From Marinobacter shengliensis (lineage in GTDB: Bacteria > Pseudomonadota > Gammaproteobacteria > Pseudomonadales > Oleiphilaceae), in assembly GCF_003007715.1 (NCBI RefSeq), contig NZ_PXNO01000001.1, positions 1 through 64,000 of the forward strand: DNA of 64,000 bases, read 5' to 3'. The position numbers were made by a program, and so were the translations under genes. Position 1 is the first letter of the stretch. The number at the start of each line of letters is the position of its first letter. The notes beneath the pieces were generated by a model that was not told the DNA's origin, did no database searches, and saw nothing but the letters and a program-made list of their open reading frames with translations. Below, one piece after another: positions 40,160-49,599 of this stretch.

Positions 40160-41413
40160 ATGTTTAATCGTGATATGAAAATCGCCGGTTTCGATGACGA
40201 ACTGTGGAACGCCATGCAGGCGGAAGAGAAGCGTCAGGAAGCGCACATCGAACTGATCGCGTCTGAAAACTACACCAGCCCGCGGGTGATGGAAGCCCAG
40301 GGCAGTGTGCTGACCAACAAATACGCCGAAGGTTATCCCGGCAAGCGTTACTACGGCGGCTGTGAGTTTGTTGATATTGCCGAAGACCTGGCCATTGCCC
40401 GTGCCAAGGAGCTGTTTGGTGCCGCTTACGCCAATGTGCAGCCCCATTCTGGCTCCCAGGCCAACTCTGCCGTGTTCATGGCCCTGCTCAAACCCGGCGA
40501 TACCGTTCTGGGCATGAGCCTGGCCCACGGTGGCCACCTGACCCACGGTGCCAGCGTCAACTTCTCCGGCAAGATCTATAACGCCGTTCAGTACGGTATC
40601 AACACCGACACCGGCTTGCTGGACTACGACGAAATCGAGGCACTGGCCGTTGAGCACAAGCCGAAGATGATCATTGCCGGCTTCTCAGCATATTCCCAGG
40701 AATTGGACTTTGCCCGCTTCCGTGCCATCGCCGACAAGGTTGGCGCCTACCTGTTTGTGGACATGGCTCATGTGGCTGGCCTGGTTGCTGCGGGCGTGTA
40801 TCCGGACCCGGTGCCACACGCCCACGTGGTTGCAACCACCACTCACAAGACCCTGCGCGGCCCCCGTGGTGGCCTGATCCTGGCCTGTGATGATGAAGAT
40901 CTGCAGAAGAAACTGAACTCTGCCGTATTCCCGGGTGGCCAGGGCGGCCCGCTGATGCACGTGATCGCTGCCAAGGCTGTGTGCTTCAAGGAAGCCATGA
41001 GCGATGAGTTCAAGGCTTACCAGAAGCAAGTGGTCAAGAATGCTGCAGCCATGGCTGAAGTGTTTGTTGAGCGTGGTTTTGACGTGGTTTCCGGTGGCAC
41101 CAAGAACCATCTGTTCCTGGTCAGCCTGATCAAGCAGGACATTACTGGTAAAGACGCCGACGCCGCGCTTGGCAAAGCGCACATCACCGTGAACAAGAAC
41201 GCCGTCCCGAATGACCCGCGCTCGCCGTTTGTGACCTCTGGTCTGCGCATTGGTACCCCCGCAGTCACCACTCGTGGTTTCAAGGAAGGGGAGTGTCGTG
41301 ATCTGGCGGGCTGGATGTGTGACATCCTCGACAACCTCGAAGACGAAGCAACCATCAGCCGCGTGCGTGAGCAGGTAGAAGCGGTGTGTGCCCGCTTCCC
41401 GGTCTATGGCTAA
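40160..41413 (+). CDS. glyA: Serine hydroxymethyltransferase
   Basis: PLP enzyme that interconverts serine and glycine with tetrahydrofolate and supplies one-carbon units. It has 417 aa. The PLP lysine is Lys230 in [34 protein letters not shown] and [20 protein letters not shown] are folate/PLP-binding signatures. The start follows a weak GGGG site. The next gene, nrdR, begins 73 nt later, after a weak hairpin. Confidence 0.97.
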   Translation: MFNRDMKIAGFDDELWNAMQAEEKRQEAHIELIASENYTSPRVMEAQGSVLTNKYAEGYPGKRYYGGCEFVDIAEDLAIARAKELFGAAYANVQPHSGSQANSAVFMALLKPGDTVLGMSLAHGGHLTHGASVNFSGKIYNAVQYGINTDTGLLDYDEIEALAVEHKPKMIIAGFSAYSQELDFARFRAIADKVGAYLFVDMAHVAGLVAAGVYPDPVPHAHVVATTTHKTLRGPRGGLILACDDEDLQKKLNSAVFPGGQGGPLMHVIAAKAVCFKEAMSDEFKAYQKQVVKNAAAMAEVFVERGFDVVSGGTKNHLFLVSLIKQDITGKDADAALGKAHITVNKNAVPNDPRSPFVTSGLRIGTPAVTTRGFKEGECRDLAGWMCDILDNLEDEATISRVREQVEAVCARFPVYG

Positions 41414-41432
41414 GTGATAGCGTAACAAGACT

Positions 41433-41461
41433 GCCCGGGTGTTCCTAACGGAGCCCCGGGC
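41433..41461 (+). terminator. Weak hairpin between glyA and nrdR
   Basis: GCCCGGG (41433-41439) pairs with CCCGGGC (41455-41461), followed by TCTTCCTTT. The T-tract is interrupted, so partial termination or read-through into nrdR is more likely than full stop. Confidence 0.4.
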
Positions 41462-41486
41462 TCTTCCTTTCCGGAGCATCTGAATT

Positions 41487-42005
41487 ATGCATTGTCCTTT
41501 CTGTGGTGAAGCCGATACCAAGGTGATTGATTCGCGCCTGGTGGCTGAAGGTGATCAGGTTCGCCGCCGCAGGGAGTGTTTGTCCTGCCGCGAGCGGTTC
41601 ACTACGTTCGAAAACGCCGAGCTGGTGATGCCGCGCGTGGTCAAGCAGGATGGCACCCGGCAGCCATTCGATGAAGAAAAGCTTCGGGCAGGCCTGATGA
41701 AGGCGCTGGAAAAGCGGCCGGTCAGCATCGAGGAAATCGACGCTGCCCTGAACCGCATCAAGTACCGCCTGCGTTCCACTGGCGAGCGTGAAGTAAAGTC
41801 GATGCAGCTCGGTGAGGAAGTGATGACAGAGCTGCGCCAGCTCGACAAGGTGGCCTACGTTCGCTTTGCCTCTGTTTATCGCAGCTTTCAGGACATCAAC
41901 GAGTTCAAGGAAGAGATTGAACGATTGTCTCAGGGCAATGGTGAAACCGCGGCTGATGTGGCAAGGGCGTTGGCCGACAAGCAGTCCGGAAAAGGCAAGG
42001 CATGA
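41487..42005 (+). CDS. nrdR: Transcriptional repressor NrdR
   Basis: Represses ribonucleotide reductase genes by binding NrdR boxes, with nucleotide sensing. It has 172 aa. The zinc ribbon has Cys3, 6, 31 and 34 (CPFC and CLSC). An ATP-cone follows (about 48-140, [22 protein letters not shown]). Its stop overlaps the ribD start (ATGA), a pairing conserved across gammaproteobacteria. It heads the nrdR-ribD-ribBA-ribH-nusB-thiL-pgpA run. Confidence 0.97.
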   Translation: MHCPFCGEADTKVIDSRLVAEGDQVRRRRECLSCRERFTTFENAELVMPRVVKQDGTRQPFDEEKLRAGLMKALEKRPVSIEEIDAALNRIKYRLRSTGEREVKSMQLGEEVMTELRQLDKVAYVRFASVYRSFQDINEFKEEIERLSQGNGETAADVARALADKQSGKGKA

Positions 42006-43117
42006 TTGCAGACCGTGACCGGGCGATGATGGCCCGGGCCATTCACTTGGCCTGGCGTGGTCGCTATTCTACCCACCCCAACCCCCGGGTTGGCTGCGTG
42101 ATTGCCAAGGGCAACCGCATCGTCGGGGAAGGCTGGCACGAACGTGCCGGAGAGGCTCACGCAGAAGTTCGCGCTCTGAGTCAGGCAGGCCAGGATGCCC
42201 GTGGGGCGACCGCGTATGTCACCCTGGAGCCCTGCAGCCATTATGGCCGAACGCCGCCCTGTGCCAGAGCGCTGATCGATGCTGGCGTGGCGCAGGTATT
42301 TGCCGCAACCAAAGATCCTAATCCGTCAGTGTCTGGCCGGGGGCTGGACATGCTCCGGGATGCCGGCATCAAGGTGACCGAGGGGTTGATGGCCGATGAA
42401 GCGGTTCGCTTGAACCCCGGTTTTATGAAGCGCATGAATACTGGCCGGCCCTGGGTTCGCCTGAAAATGGCCGCCAGCCTGGATGGCCGTACTGCCATGG
42501 CCTCTGGCGAAAGCCAGTGGATCACCGGGACCGAAGCCCGGAGGGACGTGCAGCGGCTGCGCGCCATCAGCGATGCTATCCTGACGGGAGTAGGTACCGT
42601 TCTGGCGGATGATCCATCGTTGACGGTGCGTCGGGATGAAATGGGGGAGATTGGTGATGCCACGGACCCCTCACGCCAGCCTCTGCGGGTTATTGCAGAC
42701 CGGGACGCCCGCACACCGGCGACGGCGCGTATTCTCCAGGGGGGCAATGTTCAGGTGTTCTGCGCCAGTTCGGCACTGGCATCGGCGCCGGCGCAGGATC
42801 TGGCCGCGCTGGGCGTTAGCCTGACCGGTGTGGCCTGGAAAGATAATGGTGTTGACCTTGCTGAGCTGCTGGATGCCCTGGGCGAACTTGGCATCAACGA
42901 ATTATTGGTAGAGGCGGGGCCAACACTGGCCGGAACGTTCATTCGGGAAAACCTTGTGGATGAACTCTGGTTGTATCAGGCGCCGGTATTTCTGGGCAGC
43001 ACCGGGCGACCAACCGCTCATCTGCCGCTTGAAACAATGGCTGATAAAGTGCAATGGAAAGTGCTGGATCGGCGTCAGGTGGGTGAGGATCAGAGGCTGA
43101 TCCTGGCCCGCAGCTAA
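42002..43117 (+). CDS. ribD: Bifunctional riboflavin deaminase/reductase RibD
   Basis: Carries out two steps after GTP cyclohydrolase II: pyrimidine deamination and ribosyl reduction. It has 371 aa. The deaminase zinc site is His53, Glu55 (HAEVRAL), Cys78 and Cys87 ([11 protein letters not shown]). The reductase domain (about 145-371) has [24 protein letters not shown] and the NADPH segment [15 protein letters not shown]. The start overlaps nrdR. The next gene is ribBA after only 63 nt; the riboflavin synthase gene usual at this place is absent. Confidence 0.96.
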   Translation: MIADRDRAMMARAIHLAWRGRYSTHPNPRVGCVIAKGNRIVGEGWHERAGEAHAEVRALSQAGQDARGATAYVTLEPCSHYGRTPPCARALIDAGVAQVFAATKDPNPSVSGRGLDMLRDAGIKVTEGLMADEAVRLNPGFMKRMNTGRPWVRLKMAASLDGRTAMASGESQWITGTEARRDVQRLRAISDAILTGVGTVLADDPSLTVRRDEMGEIGDATDPSRQPLRVIADRDARTPATARILQGGNVQVFCASSALASAPAQDLAALGVSLTGVAWKDNGVDLAELLDALGELGINELLVEAGPTLAGTFIRENLVDELWLYQAPVFLGSTGRPTAHLPLETMADKVQWKVLDRRQVGEDQRLILARS

Positions 43118-43180
43118 TCATTCAATTCATTCCCTTCGGTCGCAGCAAGATGCGGCCAGGGTGACAGGGTGCAGAACCGT

Positions 43181-44296
43181 ATGGCACTGAACAGCATTGA
43201 AGACATCATCGAAGACATCCGCCAGGGCAAAATGGTGATCCTGATGGACGATGAGGATCGCGAGAACGAAGGCGATCTGGTAATGGCTGCAGAACATTGC
43301 ACGCCGGAAGCGATCAATTTCATGGCTCGCTTCGGCCGGGGCCTGATCTGTATGCCGATGACCCGCGACCGGTGCGAACAGCTGGGCTTGCCGTTGATGG
43401 TGCAGCAGAATGCTTCCGGCTTCGGCACCAAGTTCACGCTGTCTATCGAGGCGCGTGAAGGCGTGACCACCGGTATCTCTGCGGCTGATCGCGCCCGCAC
43501 GGTACAAGCGGCGGTTGCCCGCAATGCCAAGGCGTCAGACCTGGTTCAGCCGGGCCATATTTTCCCCTTGATGTCGGATCCTGGTGGGGTGTTGAGCCGG
43601 GCCGGGCACACCGAAGCCTCCTGTGACCTGGCGGCTCTTGCCGGTTGCGAGCCTGCCGGCGTGATCTGTGAAATCATGAATGACGACGGTTCCATGGCGC
43701 GCCGTGAAGACCTGGAAAGATTCGCTGAAGAGCATGACCTGAAAATTGGCACCATCGCAGATCTGATCCACTACCGCACCATGAATGAAAAAACCGTGGA
43801 GTGCGTGGAAGAGCACGACCTGGATACCGAGTATGGTCTTTTCAAGTTACGTACCTACCGAGACAACATTCAGGGTGCTACCCACCTGGCCATGGTGATG
43901 GGAGATATTGCTCCTGAAGAGCCTGTGTTTGTGCGTGTACACATCACCGATACCCTTCGGGATCTGCTGGGTGCACGCCGAAAGGACTCGCGCAGTTGGC
44001 CATTGCATCATGCCCTTGAAAAAGTGGCTGAGGAAGGGCGTGGCGTTGTGGTTCTGCTGAACAGCGCTGAAGACAGCTATAACCTGGAAGATCGAATCCA
44101 GGAATTCTACGACGAGGGCACAGCATCTGCCGGGAAGGGCAGTTCTGGCGTGTACTTCACCGTCGGAACCGGTTCCCAGATTCTGCGGGATATCGGCGTA
44201 GGCAAAATGCGCTTGTTGAGCCCGCCGGTAAAATTCTCTGCTATTTCCGGTTTCGATCTGGAAGTTGTGGAATACGTACCCTACACCCCCGAATGA
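43181..44296 (+). CDS. ribB: DHBP synthase with degenerate GTP cyclohydrolase II domain (RibBA/RibBX type)
   Basis: The N-terminal domain makes 3,4-dihydroxy-2-butanone 4-phosphate: [21 protein letters not shown] and [13 protein letters not shown] are the active-site motifs. The C-terminal domain (about 205-371) has the GTP cyclohydrolase II fold ([32 protein letters not shown]), but the three zinc cysteines of active RibA are missing. It is therefore expected to lack cyclohydrolase activity, as in the RibBX class. I chose ATG 43181 ([15 protein letters not shown]), where the family begins; a GTG at 43169 with its own ribosome site would add 4 residues. A separate ribA is expected elsewhere. 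Confidence 0.93.
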   Translation: MALNSIEDIIEDIRQGKMVILMDDEDRENEGDLVMAAEHCTPEAINFMARFGRGLICMPMTRDRCEQLGLPLMVQQNASGFGTKFTLSIEAREGVTTGISAADRARTVQAAVARNAKASDLVQPGHIFPLMSDPGGVLSRAGHTEASCDLAALAGCEPAGVICEIMNDDGSMARREDLERFAEEHDLKIGTIADLIHYRTMNEKTVECVEEHDLDTEYGLFKLRTYRDNIQGATHLAMVMGDIAPEEPVFVRVHITDTLRDLLGARRKDSRSWPLHHALEKVAEEGRGVVVLLNSAEDSYNLEDRIQEFYDEGTASAGKGSSGVYFTVGTGSQILRDIGVGKMRLLSPPVKFSAISGFDLEVVEYVPYTPE

Positions 44297-44344
44297 TAAA
44301 CCCGGCTGCGGCTCTGAGTGCCGCAGCTCGCGAAGGAGCCCAAG

Positions 44345-44821
44345 ATGGCAGATATCAAAGTAATTGAAGGTGATTTTACCCAGTGCAGCGGCCGTTACGC
44401 GCTGGTGGTTGGCCGGTTTAACGGTTTTGTGGTTGAAAGTCTTGTAGATGGGGCTGTAGATACCCTGTTGCGCCACGGTATTTCCAAAGACGACATCACC
44501 ATCATCCGGGTACCGGGTGCCTATGAAATGCCGCTGGCAGTCAAGCGCGTAGCCGAAACCTCCGACTACGATGCCATCATCGCCCTGGGCGCGGTTATTC
44601 GTGGTGGCACGCCGCACTTCGAATACGTCGCCGGCGAAGCCTCCAGTGGTTTGGGCGCGGTCAGCCTGGAAACCGACGTTCCGGTTACCTTTGGCGTATT
44701 GACCGTCGATTCGATCGAACAGGCCATTGAGCGCTCAGGCACCAAGGCCGGCAACAAAGGCGCGGAAGCGGCCATTACTGCCCTGGAAATGGTCAGTCTG
44801 TTCAAAAAGTTGGGTGAGTAA
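44345..44821 (+). CDS. ribH: 6,7-dimethyl-8-ribityllumazine synthase
   Basis: Condenses the ribitylamino pyrimidine with dihydroxybutanone phosphate. It has 158 aa from ATG 44345, with AAGGAG upstream; an earlier in-frame start (44318) has no comparable site. [25 protein letters not shown] and [14 protein letters not shown] are active-site segments. Its stop overlaps the nusB start by one base. Confidence 0.97.
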   Translation: MADIKVIEGDFTQCSGRYALVVGRFNGFVVESLVDGAVDTLLRHGISKDDITIIRVPGAYEMPLAVKRVAETSDYDAIIALGAVIRGGTPHFEYVAGEASSGLGAVSLETDVPVTFGVLTVDSIEQAIERSGTKAGNKGAEAAITALEMVSLFKKLGE

Positions 44822-45297
44822 TGAACGAAGCGGGTGATACCTCCCCCCAGCCGGGGAAAACCGGCCAGCCCAAGGCTGGTGATCGGCGCAGGGCACGGGC
44901 CCTTGCCATGCAGGGCCTGTACCAGCGGCACTTCAGCAAAACGCCGATCTCTGACATTGAAGCGGAGTTCATGGTCGATAATGACATGAGCAAAGTAGAC
45001 ATCATGTATTTCCGGGATTTGTTGCGGGGCATCCATCGGGAACAGGCCGAGCTGGATAAACTGATCGAGCCTTTCCTTGATCGGCCCCTGAAAGAGGTGG
45101 ATCCGGTTGAGCTGGCGATTGTCCGCCTGGGCACCTATGAGCTGAAGCATCGGATTGATGTGCCCTACAAGGTGGTGATTAACGAAGGCATCGAGATGGC
45201 CAAGCGTTTTGGCGGTACCGAAGGCCACAAGTTTGTGAACAGTATTCTGGATAAACTGAGCCAGCGCCTGCGCCTGGCAGAGACTCGCCCGCGTTGA
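44821..45297 (+). CDS. nusB: Transcription antitermination protein NusB
   Basis: Forms the NusB-S10 complex that supports antitermination of rRNA operons. It has 158 aa. [17 protein letters not shown] is the RNA-binding N-terminal helix; [13 protein letters not shown] and [29 protein letters not shown] are the family core. An N-terminal extension of about 25 residues rich in Gly, Pro and Lys precedes the fold. It is coupled to ribH and lies 3 nt before thiL. Confidence 0.96.
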   Translation: MNEAGDTSPQPGKTGQPKAGDRRRARALAMQGLYQRHFSKTPISDIEAEFMVDNDMSKVDIMYFRDLLRGIHREQAELDKLIEPFLDRPLKEVDPVELAIVRLGTYELKHRIDVPYKVVINEGIEMAKRFGGTEGHKFVNSILDKLSQRLRLAETRPR

Positions 45298-45300
45298 TTC

Positions 45301-46251
45301 ATGGGTGAATTCGAGCTGATCCGTCGCTTCTTTGTGCCCCTGGCCAACAAGGCCATGACAGATCAGCTTGTGCTCGGCCCCGGGGATGATTGCGCTATCC
45401 AGCGTGTTCCCGAGGGTCGGGATCTGGTCTTCTCAGTCGATACGCTGGTTGAAGGCGTTCATTTTCCTGCTAACTATTCCCCTTTCTGTCTGGGATGGCG
45501 AGCGCTGGCGGTAGCCACCAGTGATTTGGCTGCCATGGGCGCTACACCTGTTTGCTTTACCCTTGCACTGACATTGCCTGAGGCGAAGCCTGAATGGTTG
45601 GCGGATTTTTCCCAAGGGCTTGCTAAGGCCAGTGATAATTTCGGAATTGCTCTGGCCGGTGGCGATACTACCCGGGGGCCGTTGGCGGTCTCCATCCAGG
45701 TACACGGTACGGTGACACAAGGCTCTGCTATCCGGCGCTCTGGCGCCCGCCCGGGTGATCTTATCTGCGTGTCCGGACCATTGGGTGCCGCCGGCGCCGC
45801 ACTCGAATTTCTGGAGGCAACCGCCCCAGCTTCCGACGAGAAAGCCGTGCTGGCTCGCTACCATTTTCCTGAGCCCAGGCTGGCGCTTGGCCAACAGCTG
45901 ATTGGCAGGGCTTCAGCGGCGATCGATATCTCCGATGGCTTGCTGGCGGATCTTGAGCACATTCTCGAGCAGTCCGGTGTGGGTGCTGAGCTGGACGCCA
46001 GTAGCATTCCAATGTTGCCGGAGTTGCGCCGACTTAAAGGGGTTGCGGCGCTCAGTCTGGCGTTGACCGCAGGCGACGACTATGAATTGTGCGTGGCCAT
46101 CGCGCCTGATCAATACGCTGCCCTGGCACCGGAGGTGCAGGGTGGGTTGATTATTATAGGGCGTATTCAGCAGGCGTCGGGGCTGCGCGTGACGGGAGCG
46201 GACATGACGGAATCACCCGCCGGATTTGATCATTTTGGGAGATCGGTTTGA
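45301..46251 (+). CDS. thiL: Thiamine-monophosphate kinase
   Basis: Phosphorylates thiamine monophosphate to the active diphosphate. It has 316 aa, begins MGEFELIRRFFVPL, and has the Mg-ATP site GPGDDCAIQ, FSVDTLVEGVHF, SDLAAMGATPVCFTLALTLP and the central AGGDTTRGPL. The C-terminal AIR-synthase-like domain includes DISDGLLADLEHILEQSGVGAE. It follows nusB at 3 nt and touches pgpA. Confidence 0.96.
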   Translation: MGEFELIRRFFVPLANKAMTDQLVLGPGDDCAIQRVPEGRDLVFSVDTLVEGVHFPANYSPFCLGWRALAVATSDLAAMGATPVCFTLALTLPEAKPEWLADFSQGLAKASDNFGIALAGGDTTRGPLAVSIQVHGTVTQGSAIRRSGARPGDLICVSGPLGAAGAALEFLEATAPASDEKAVLARYHFPEPRLALGQQLIGRASAAIDISDGLLADLEHILEQSGVGAELDASSIPMLPELRRLKGVAALSLALTAGDDYELCVAIAPDQYAALAPEVQGGLIIIGRIQQASGLRVTGADMTESPAGFDHFGRSV

Positions 46252-46265
46252 AGGACGAAGATCTG

Positions 46266-46775
46266 ATGCATGAACCAGACAGTCCAACGGCTATACTGCC
46301 ACCGGGCTTTTTGCGACACCCAGTGCATTTTCTGGCCTTTGGCTTCGGCAGTGGCGCCATGCCAAAGGCGCCCGGCACCTGGGGGAGCCTGGCGGCGATA
46401 CCGGTATGGTACACCTTCGCCTGGTTGCCCCCGGTTGCCTATTGGCTGGTGGTTCTGGCGGCTTTCCTGGTGGGTATCTGGTTGTGTGGGAAAACCGCAG
46501 ACGCGCTCAAGGTGCATGACCATGGAGGTATCGTCTGGGACGAGTTTGTAGGCATGTGGATAGCCCTTGGCCTGTTCCCGGACCAGATCTACGGTGTATT
46601 GATGGCGTTTCTGCTGTTCCGGCTGTTCGATGTGGTCAAGCCCTGGCCCATCAGTTGGCTGGATGCCCGGATGCCAGGAGGGCTGGGGATCATGGTGGAT
46701 GATGTGGTGGCCGGATTCATGGCCCTGGTCTGCTTGTGGGGTATCGATGTTTGGGTAATGCCCTTCATCATCTGA
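46266..46775 (+). CDS. pgpA: Phosphatidylglycerophosphatase A
   Basis: Membrane phosphatase that makes phosphatidylglycerol. It has 169 aa from ATG 46266, with AAGGACG upstream; a TTG at 46248 overlapping the thiL stop is an alternative. HFLAFGFGSGAMPKAPGTWGSLAA is the family signature, and HDHGGIVWDEFVGMWIAL holds the metal-binding acidic residues. About four membrane segments are visible. It is the last gene of the nrdR-to-pgpA run. Confidence 0.95.
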   Translation: MHEPDSPTAILPPGFLRHPVHFLAFGFGSGAMPKAPGTWGSLAAIPVWYTFAWLPPVAYWLVVLAAFLVGIWLCGKTADALKVHDHGGIVWDEFVGMWIALGLFPDQIYGVLMAFLLFRLFDVVKPWPISWLDARMPGGLGIMVDDVVAGFMALVCLWGIDVWVMPFII

Positions 46776-46824
46776 AGAACATTACCCGGCGGATGGGCCA
46801 GCCGGAGCTTCCGTTCGGCCAGGT

Positions 46825-47028
46825 TTAATGGAGTTGCTGTTCTTCCGGTAGCATCCTGACCACGTGCAGAAATCGCTTGAGGCCGATCTCTGCACGTTCC
46901 CGGGACGCAAAGGGACCGCTGTCAAAGCCTTCCCGGGTGGTGAAATACCATTTGCTGCCTACACAGAAAAAACGACTGCTGCGAAAGGGTGCCGGGCCTT
47001 GTTCCCCGGTCCTGCGCTGAGTGTCCAT
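46825..47028 (-). CDS. Small conserved protein resembling DUF6316
   Basis: 67 aa, no known function. The core PFRSSRFFCVGSKWYFTTREG followed by GPFASRERAEIGLKRF looks like a small beta-rich SPOR-independent domain found in marine gammaproteobacteria and named DUF6316; I assign this from memory of the motif. A strong AGGAG lies 6 nt before ATG, which supports a real gene. It is on the strand opposite to pgpA and divergent from the lipoprotein gene. It has no signal peptide. Confidence 0.7.
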   Translation of the reverse strand: MDTQRRTGEQGPAPFRSSRFFCVGSKWYFTTREGFDSGPFASRERAEIGLKRFLHVVRMLPEEQQLH

Positions 47029-47088
47029 GGTTGCTCCTGAGCCCGCTTATTCTTTTCTTCTCGGGCAACGCGTTTTGTTTGCCGACCT

Positions 47089-47102
47089 GATTAAAATTAA
47101 TC
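47089..47102. promoter_or_regulatory. AT-rich dyad in the divergent promoter region
   Basis: GATTAA-AA-TTAATC, a perfect 6-bp dyad, in a notably AT-rich stretch between the divergent DUF6316-like and lipoprotein genes. It could be an operator. No regulator can be named. Confidence 0.3.
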
Positions 47103-47290
47103 CAATTGCCGCTTAATTCAACAATTTTTTACATTCTTGTGATCGGCGTTGCATGAGCCCGGTAAAAATCTCCGGTGCTTGGCACCCGCATATCAAAGCT
47201 TTGCTTGCTCCCCATGGCCTGGATGGTCAGAATGCGAGAGCGTGTGATCCCGTCATGGCCGCCCAGGCCTCTCAAGGAAAAGGAGATGAA

Positions 47291-47941
47291 ATGAGTATGT
47301 GTCACGTTTCCAGGGTTTTCAAGTTGGTTGCCCTGATGCTGAGCGTTACCTTGGTAGGTTGTGCATCATCACTGACGCGAGTGGATGCCTGGCAGGGCGA
47401 CCCCGAGGGGGCGGCGAACCCGGCGGTGTTGAAAGCCCCGGGTGAAATCCAGGTAGCTGCCATCAACGGCAGAAGCATGACCCGCTTCATGTTGGACGAT
47501 CTGGCTCTGGACTACGGCTTGTTGCCCGGCGAAACCGAGGTCGTCTTTACCTACAAGACCATATGGGCCCGAACCGGGGTGGTGCGTGATGGCGAATCCA
47601 AAGTGCATACCGTTGAAAGCGAGCAACAAGTGGTGCGCTTCGACGCCCAGCCGGGCGCAGAGTATCGCTTCCGTTTTGACAAGCCGTCGTCGCGGCAGCA
47701 GGCTGAAGCCATGATGACGGGCTTTTCCGCAGCCATTATCGACAGTAATGGGGCGCTGGTGGCTGAATCCAGCAAGTGGGATGGGGCGTCTCAGGGCAGC
47801 GCTTCTCGCACGCCGTTGGCGGCATCTGGCGGTAGCGCCGGCAGCGAACCTGGCTCGACCACGCTGGAGCGCCTGAAAGCTCTGTGGGAAGACGCTACCG
47901 AGGAAGAGAAGCGAACCTTCCTTCGCTGGGCGTTTGAGTAG
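47291..47941 (+). CDS. Putative lipoprotein, DUF2057-like
   Basis: 216 aa from ATG 47291, which has AAGGAG just upstream. Signal peptide with lipobox LVGC, acylated Cys24. The mature part begins with a beta-rich domain (INGRSMTRFMLDDLALDYGLLPGETEVVFTYKTIW) that resembles the DUF2057 family (E. coli YccT/CsgI), where the phrase 'L..G.H.v.f.Y' recurs. A Ser/Gly linker and a short acidic helix (LERLKALWEDATEEEKRTFLRWAFE region) end the protein. The DUF assignment is tentative. An earlier in-frame start at 47153 would hide the signal peptide behind 46 residues and is rejected. Confidence 0.7.
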   Translation: MSMCHVSRVFKLVALMLSVTLVGCASSLTRVDAWQGDPEGAANPAVLKAPGEIQVAAINGRSMTRFMLDDLALDYGLLPGETEVVFTYKTIWARTGVVRDGESKVHTVESEQQVVRFDAQPGAEYRFRFDKPSSRQQAEAMMTGFSAAIIDSNGALVAESSKWDGASQGSASRTPLAASGGSAGSEPGSTTLERLKALWEDATEEEKRTFLRWAFE

Positions 47942-47951
47942 TATTGTCGGC

Positions 47952-47976
47952 GGGCCGGGCGTTTGGTGCCCGGCCC
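47952..47976. terminator. Hairpin between convergent lipoprotein and wax synthase genes
   Basis: GGGCCGGGC (47952-47960) pairs with GCCCGGCCC (47968-47976), a perfect 9-bp GC stem. It lacks a T-tract on either strand, so termination is plausible but not certain. It lies between stops at 47941 and 47980. Confidence 0.4.
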
Positions 47977-47979
47977 GAG

Positions 47980-49506
47980 CTATCGGCGAAAGCGCTGAAG
48001 CCCGCCCTTGATCATGTTTTCAAGCGCCCCTAGTACCTCATCGGTCAGGTTTTGGCCGCTGCCGTGCGGAGTCTCCAGGCCCTGATCGGGGCCGAGGTCA
48101 TGCAGGCATTCCTCGATCCCGGTCAGGCTATCCTCAATCAGGTCTTTCAGGCTGTCTCCATCGGGAACCACGTCCGGGCACAGGGTAAAGTTCAAAGTCA
48201 GTTGCCCCTGATAGCTCACCGCCACAATGACCAGACCAAGGCTATCGAACAGCGGGGCCGTGTTGTATTGCCGGATCAGTCGCGCGCCTTGCAGGAACAG
48301 CGGAACCTGTGGTCCGGGTACATTGGTGATCGGCAAGTTGAAGAGCGGGTGATAACGCTGCGCCACCTGCAGTTCGGAATATAGCCGGGCAGACAGCGCC
48401 AGCAGGGTGGATGGCAGCAGTTCTGTCAGCCGGTCGGCCGCAATGGCTTCTCGGTAGGGTTCAGACTCCACCGCGTTCTGATGGATTCGCCGGATCCGGG
48501 CCGCGGGATTGGGTTCGTTAGTGGCAAGATCCAGCAGCATCGCAGACATCTGGTTGCCGGTGGCTTTGCGCAGGCTGCTGGAGCGCACGGAAATCGGTGT
48601 CATCGCCACCAGTGATTTGGCTGTGTCGCCCCCCTGTTGTTCGAGGTAACGGTGCAGGGTCTCAGCGCATAATCCGAGCACCACGTCGTTCAGGGTGACA
48701 TCCCCGAGGCTGGCCTTGATTGCCTTGAGCCGGGACAGGCTGACACTGGCGGAGACAATGCGTCGGTTGGCGGTGATCTGCCGGTTAAACGGGCTGTGGG
48801 GAGCGGTGAACAGGGGGAAGGGTACCGGCAGTTTCTGTAGCTGTTTCTTGACCAGGCCCCGGGCGGTGGCTTCTGCTGCGTTGTAGGCGAGTGAGGCAAC
48901 CTGCATGGGGGTCTTGAGCATGTTGGCGCTGGCCTGAAGGAATACACGCTCCTCGGAAGGCTCCGGTCGCGCCAGCCAGGGTCGTGGCGGTGCGATGGGG
49001 CGGGGCTCCGGCGTGTATTCCAGTAACTTGCCCATGATCTCCTCGCCACTGAAGGCATCAATGGCGGCATGGTGCAGTTTGACGATCAGCGCAAATCCTT
49101 GTTTATCGCCTTCCGGGTCGTCAATGCGAAAGCCGTCGACAAACGTGATGTGCCAAAGGGGCCGGTCACGTTTGAGCGGCTCCTCCATGATTTTTGACGC
49201 CAAAGACATCAGACTTGCCTGTTTACCGTGCTCGCCCAGGTTAACGTAGGCCAGGTGCCGCTCAATACTGAAGCCGGGGTCATCGATCCAGTAGGGGCGA
49301 CCCAGGCGCAGGGGGATTTCCTTGAGTTTTTGCCGGAACAGGGGCACCACGTGCAGGCGGCTGCGCAGGTATGACACAAACGTGCTGAAGGCCAGGGGAT
49401 CGCTCAGGCCGCTGGCGTCGAACAGGTACACACCGCCAATGTGCATGGGGGTGGTTTCTGACTCCAGGTAGAGAAACGAGGCATCCAGTTCCGACAGCTG
49501 ACGCAT
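47980..49506 (-). CDS. Wax ester synthase / diacylglycerol acyltransferase family protein
   Basis: WS/DGAT O-acyltransferase that esterifies fatty acyl-CoA with fatty alcohol or diacylglycerol, giving storage wax or triacylglycerol. ATG 49506 (MRQLSELDASFLYLES) has GGAG 8 nt upstream and gives 508 aa; the longer frame start at 49563 is unlikely. The catalytic motif is HHAAIDAFSG (His145, His146, Asp150), where the consensus HHxxxDG has Ala in place of Gly. TLNDVVLGL is the conserved ND motif, and NLPITNVPGPQVPLFLQGA is a family signature. Marinobacter strains carry several such paralogues. Next gene is a LysR regulator on the same strand. Confidence 0.9.
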   Translation of the reverse strand: MRQLSELDASFLYLESETTPMHIGGVYLFDASGLSDPLAFSTFVSYLRSRLHVVPLFRQKLKEIPLRLGRPYWIDDPGFSIERHLAYVNLGEHGKQASLMSLASKIMEEPLKRDRPLWHITFVDGFRIDDPEGDKQGFALIVKLHHAAIDAFSGEEIMGKLLEYTPEPRPIAPPRPWLARPEPSEERVFLQASANMLKTPMQVASLAYNAAEATARGLVKKQLQKLPVPFPLFTAPHSPFNRQITANRRIVSASVSLSRLKAIKASLGDVTLNDVVLGLCAETLHRYLEQQGGDTAKSLVAMTPISVRSSSLRKATGNQMSAMLLDLATNEPNPAARIRRIHQNAVESEPYREAIAADRLTELLPSTLLALSARLYSELQVAQRYHPLFNLPITNVPGPQVPLFLQGARLIRQYNTAPLFDSLGLVIVAVSYQGQLTLNFTLCPDVVPDGDSLKDLIEDSLTGIEECLHDLGPDQGLETPHGSGQNLTDEVLGALENMIKGGLQRFRR

Positions 49507-49599
49507 CCAGCGCACTCCCTTGTGTGTCACGGTTAAGGTTGCGGGCCTTGGAGTATAGCCCATGACATGATCGGGCCTATTGGCCCCGGTGCCCCGATT

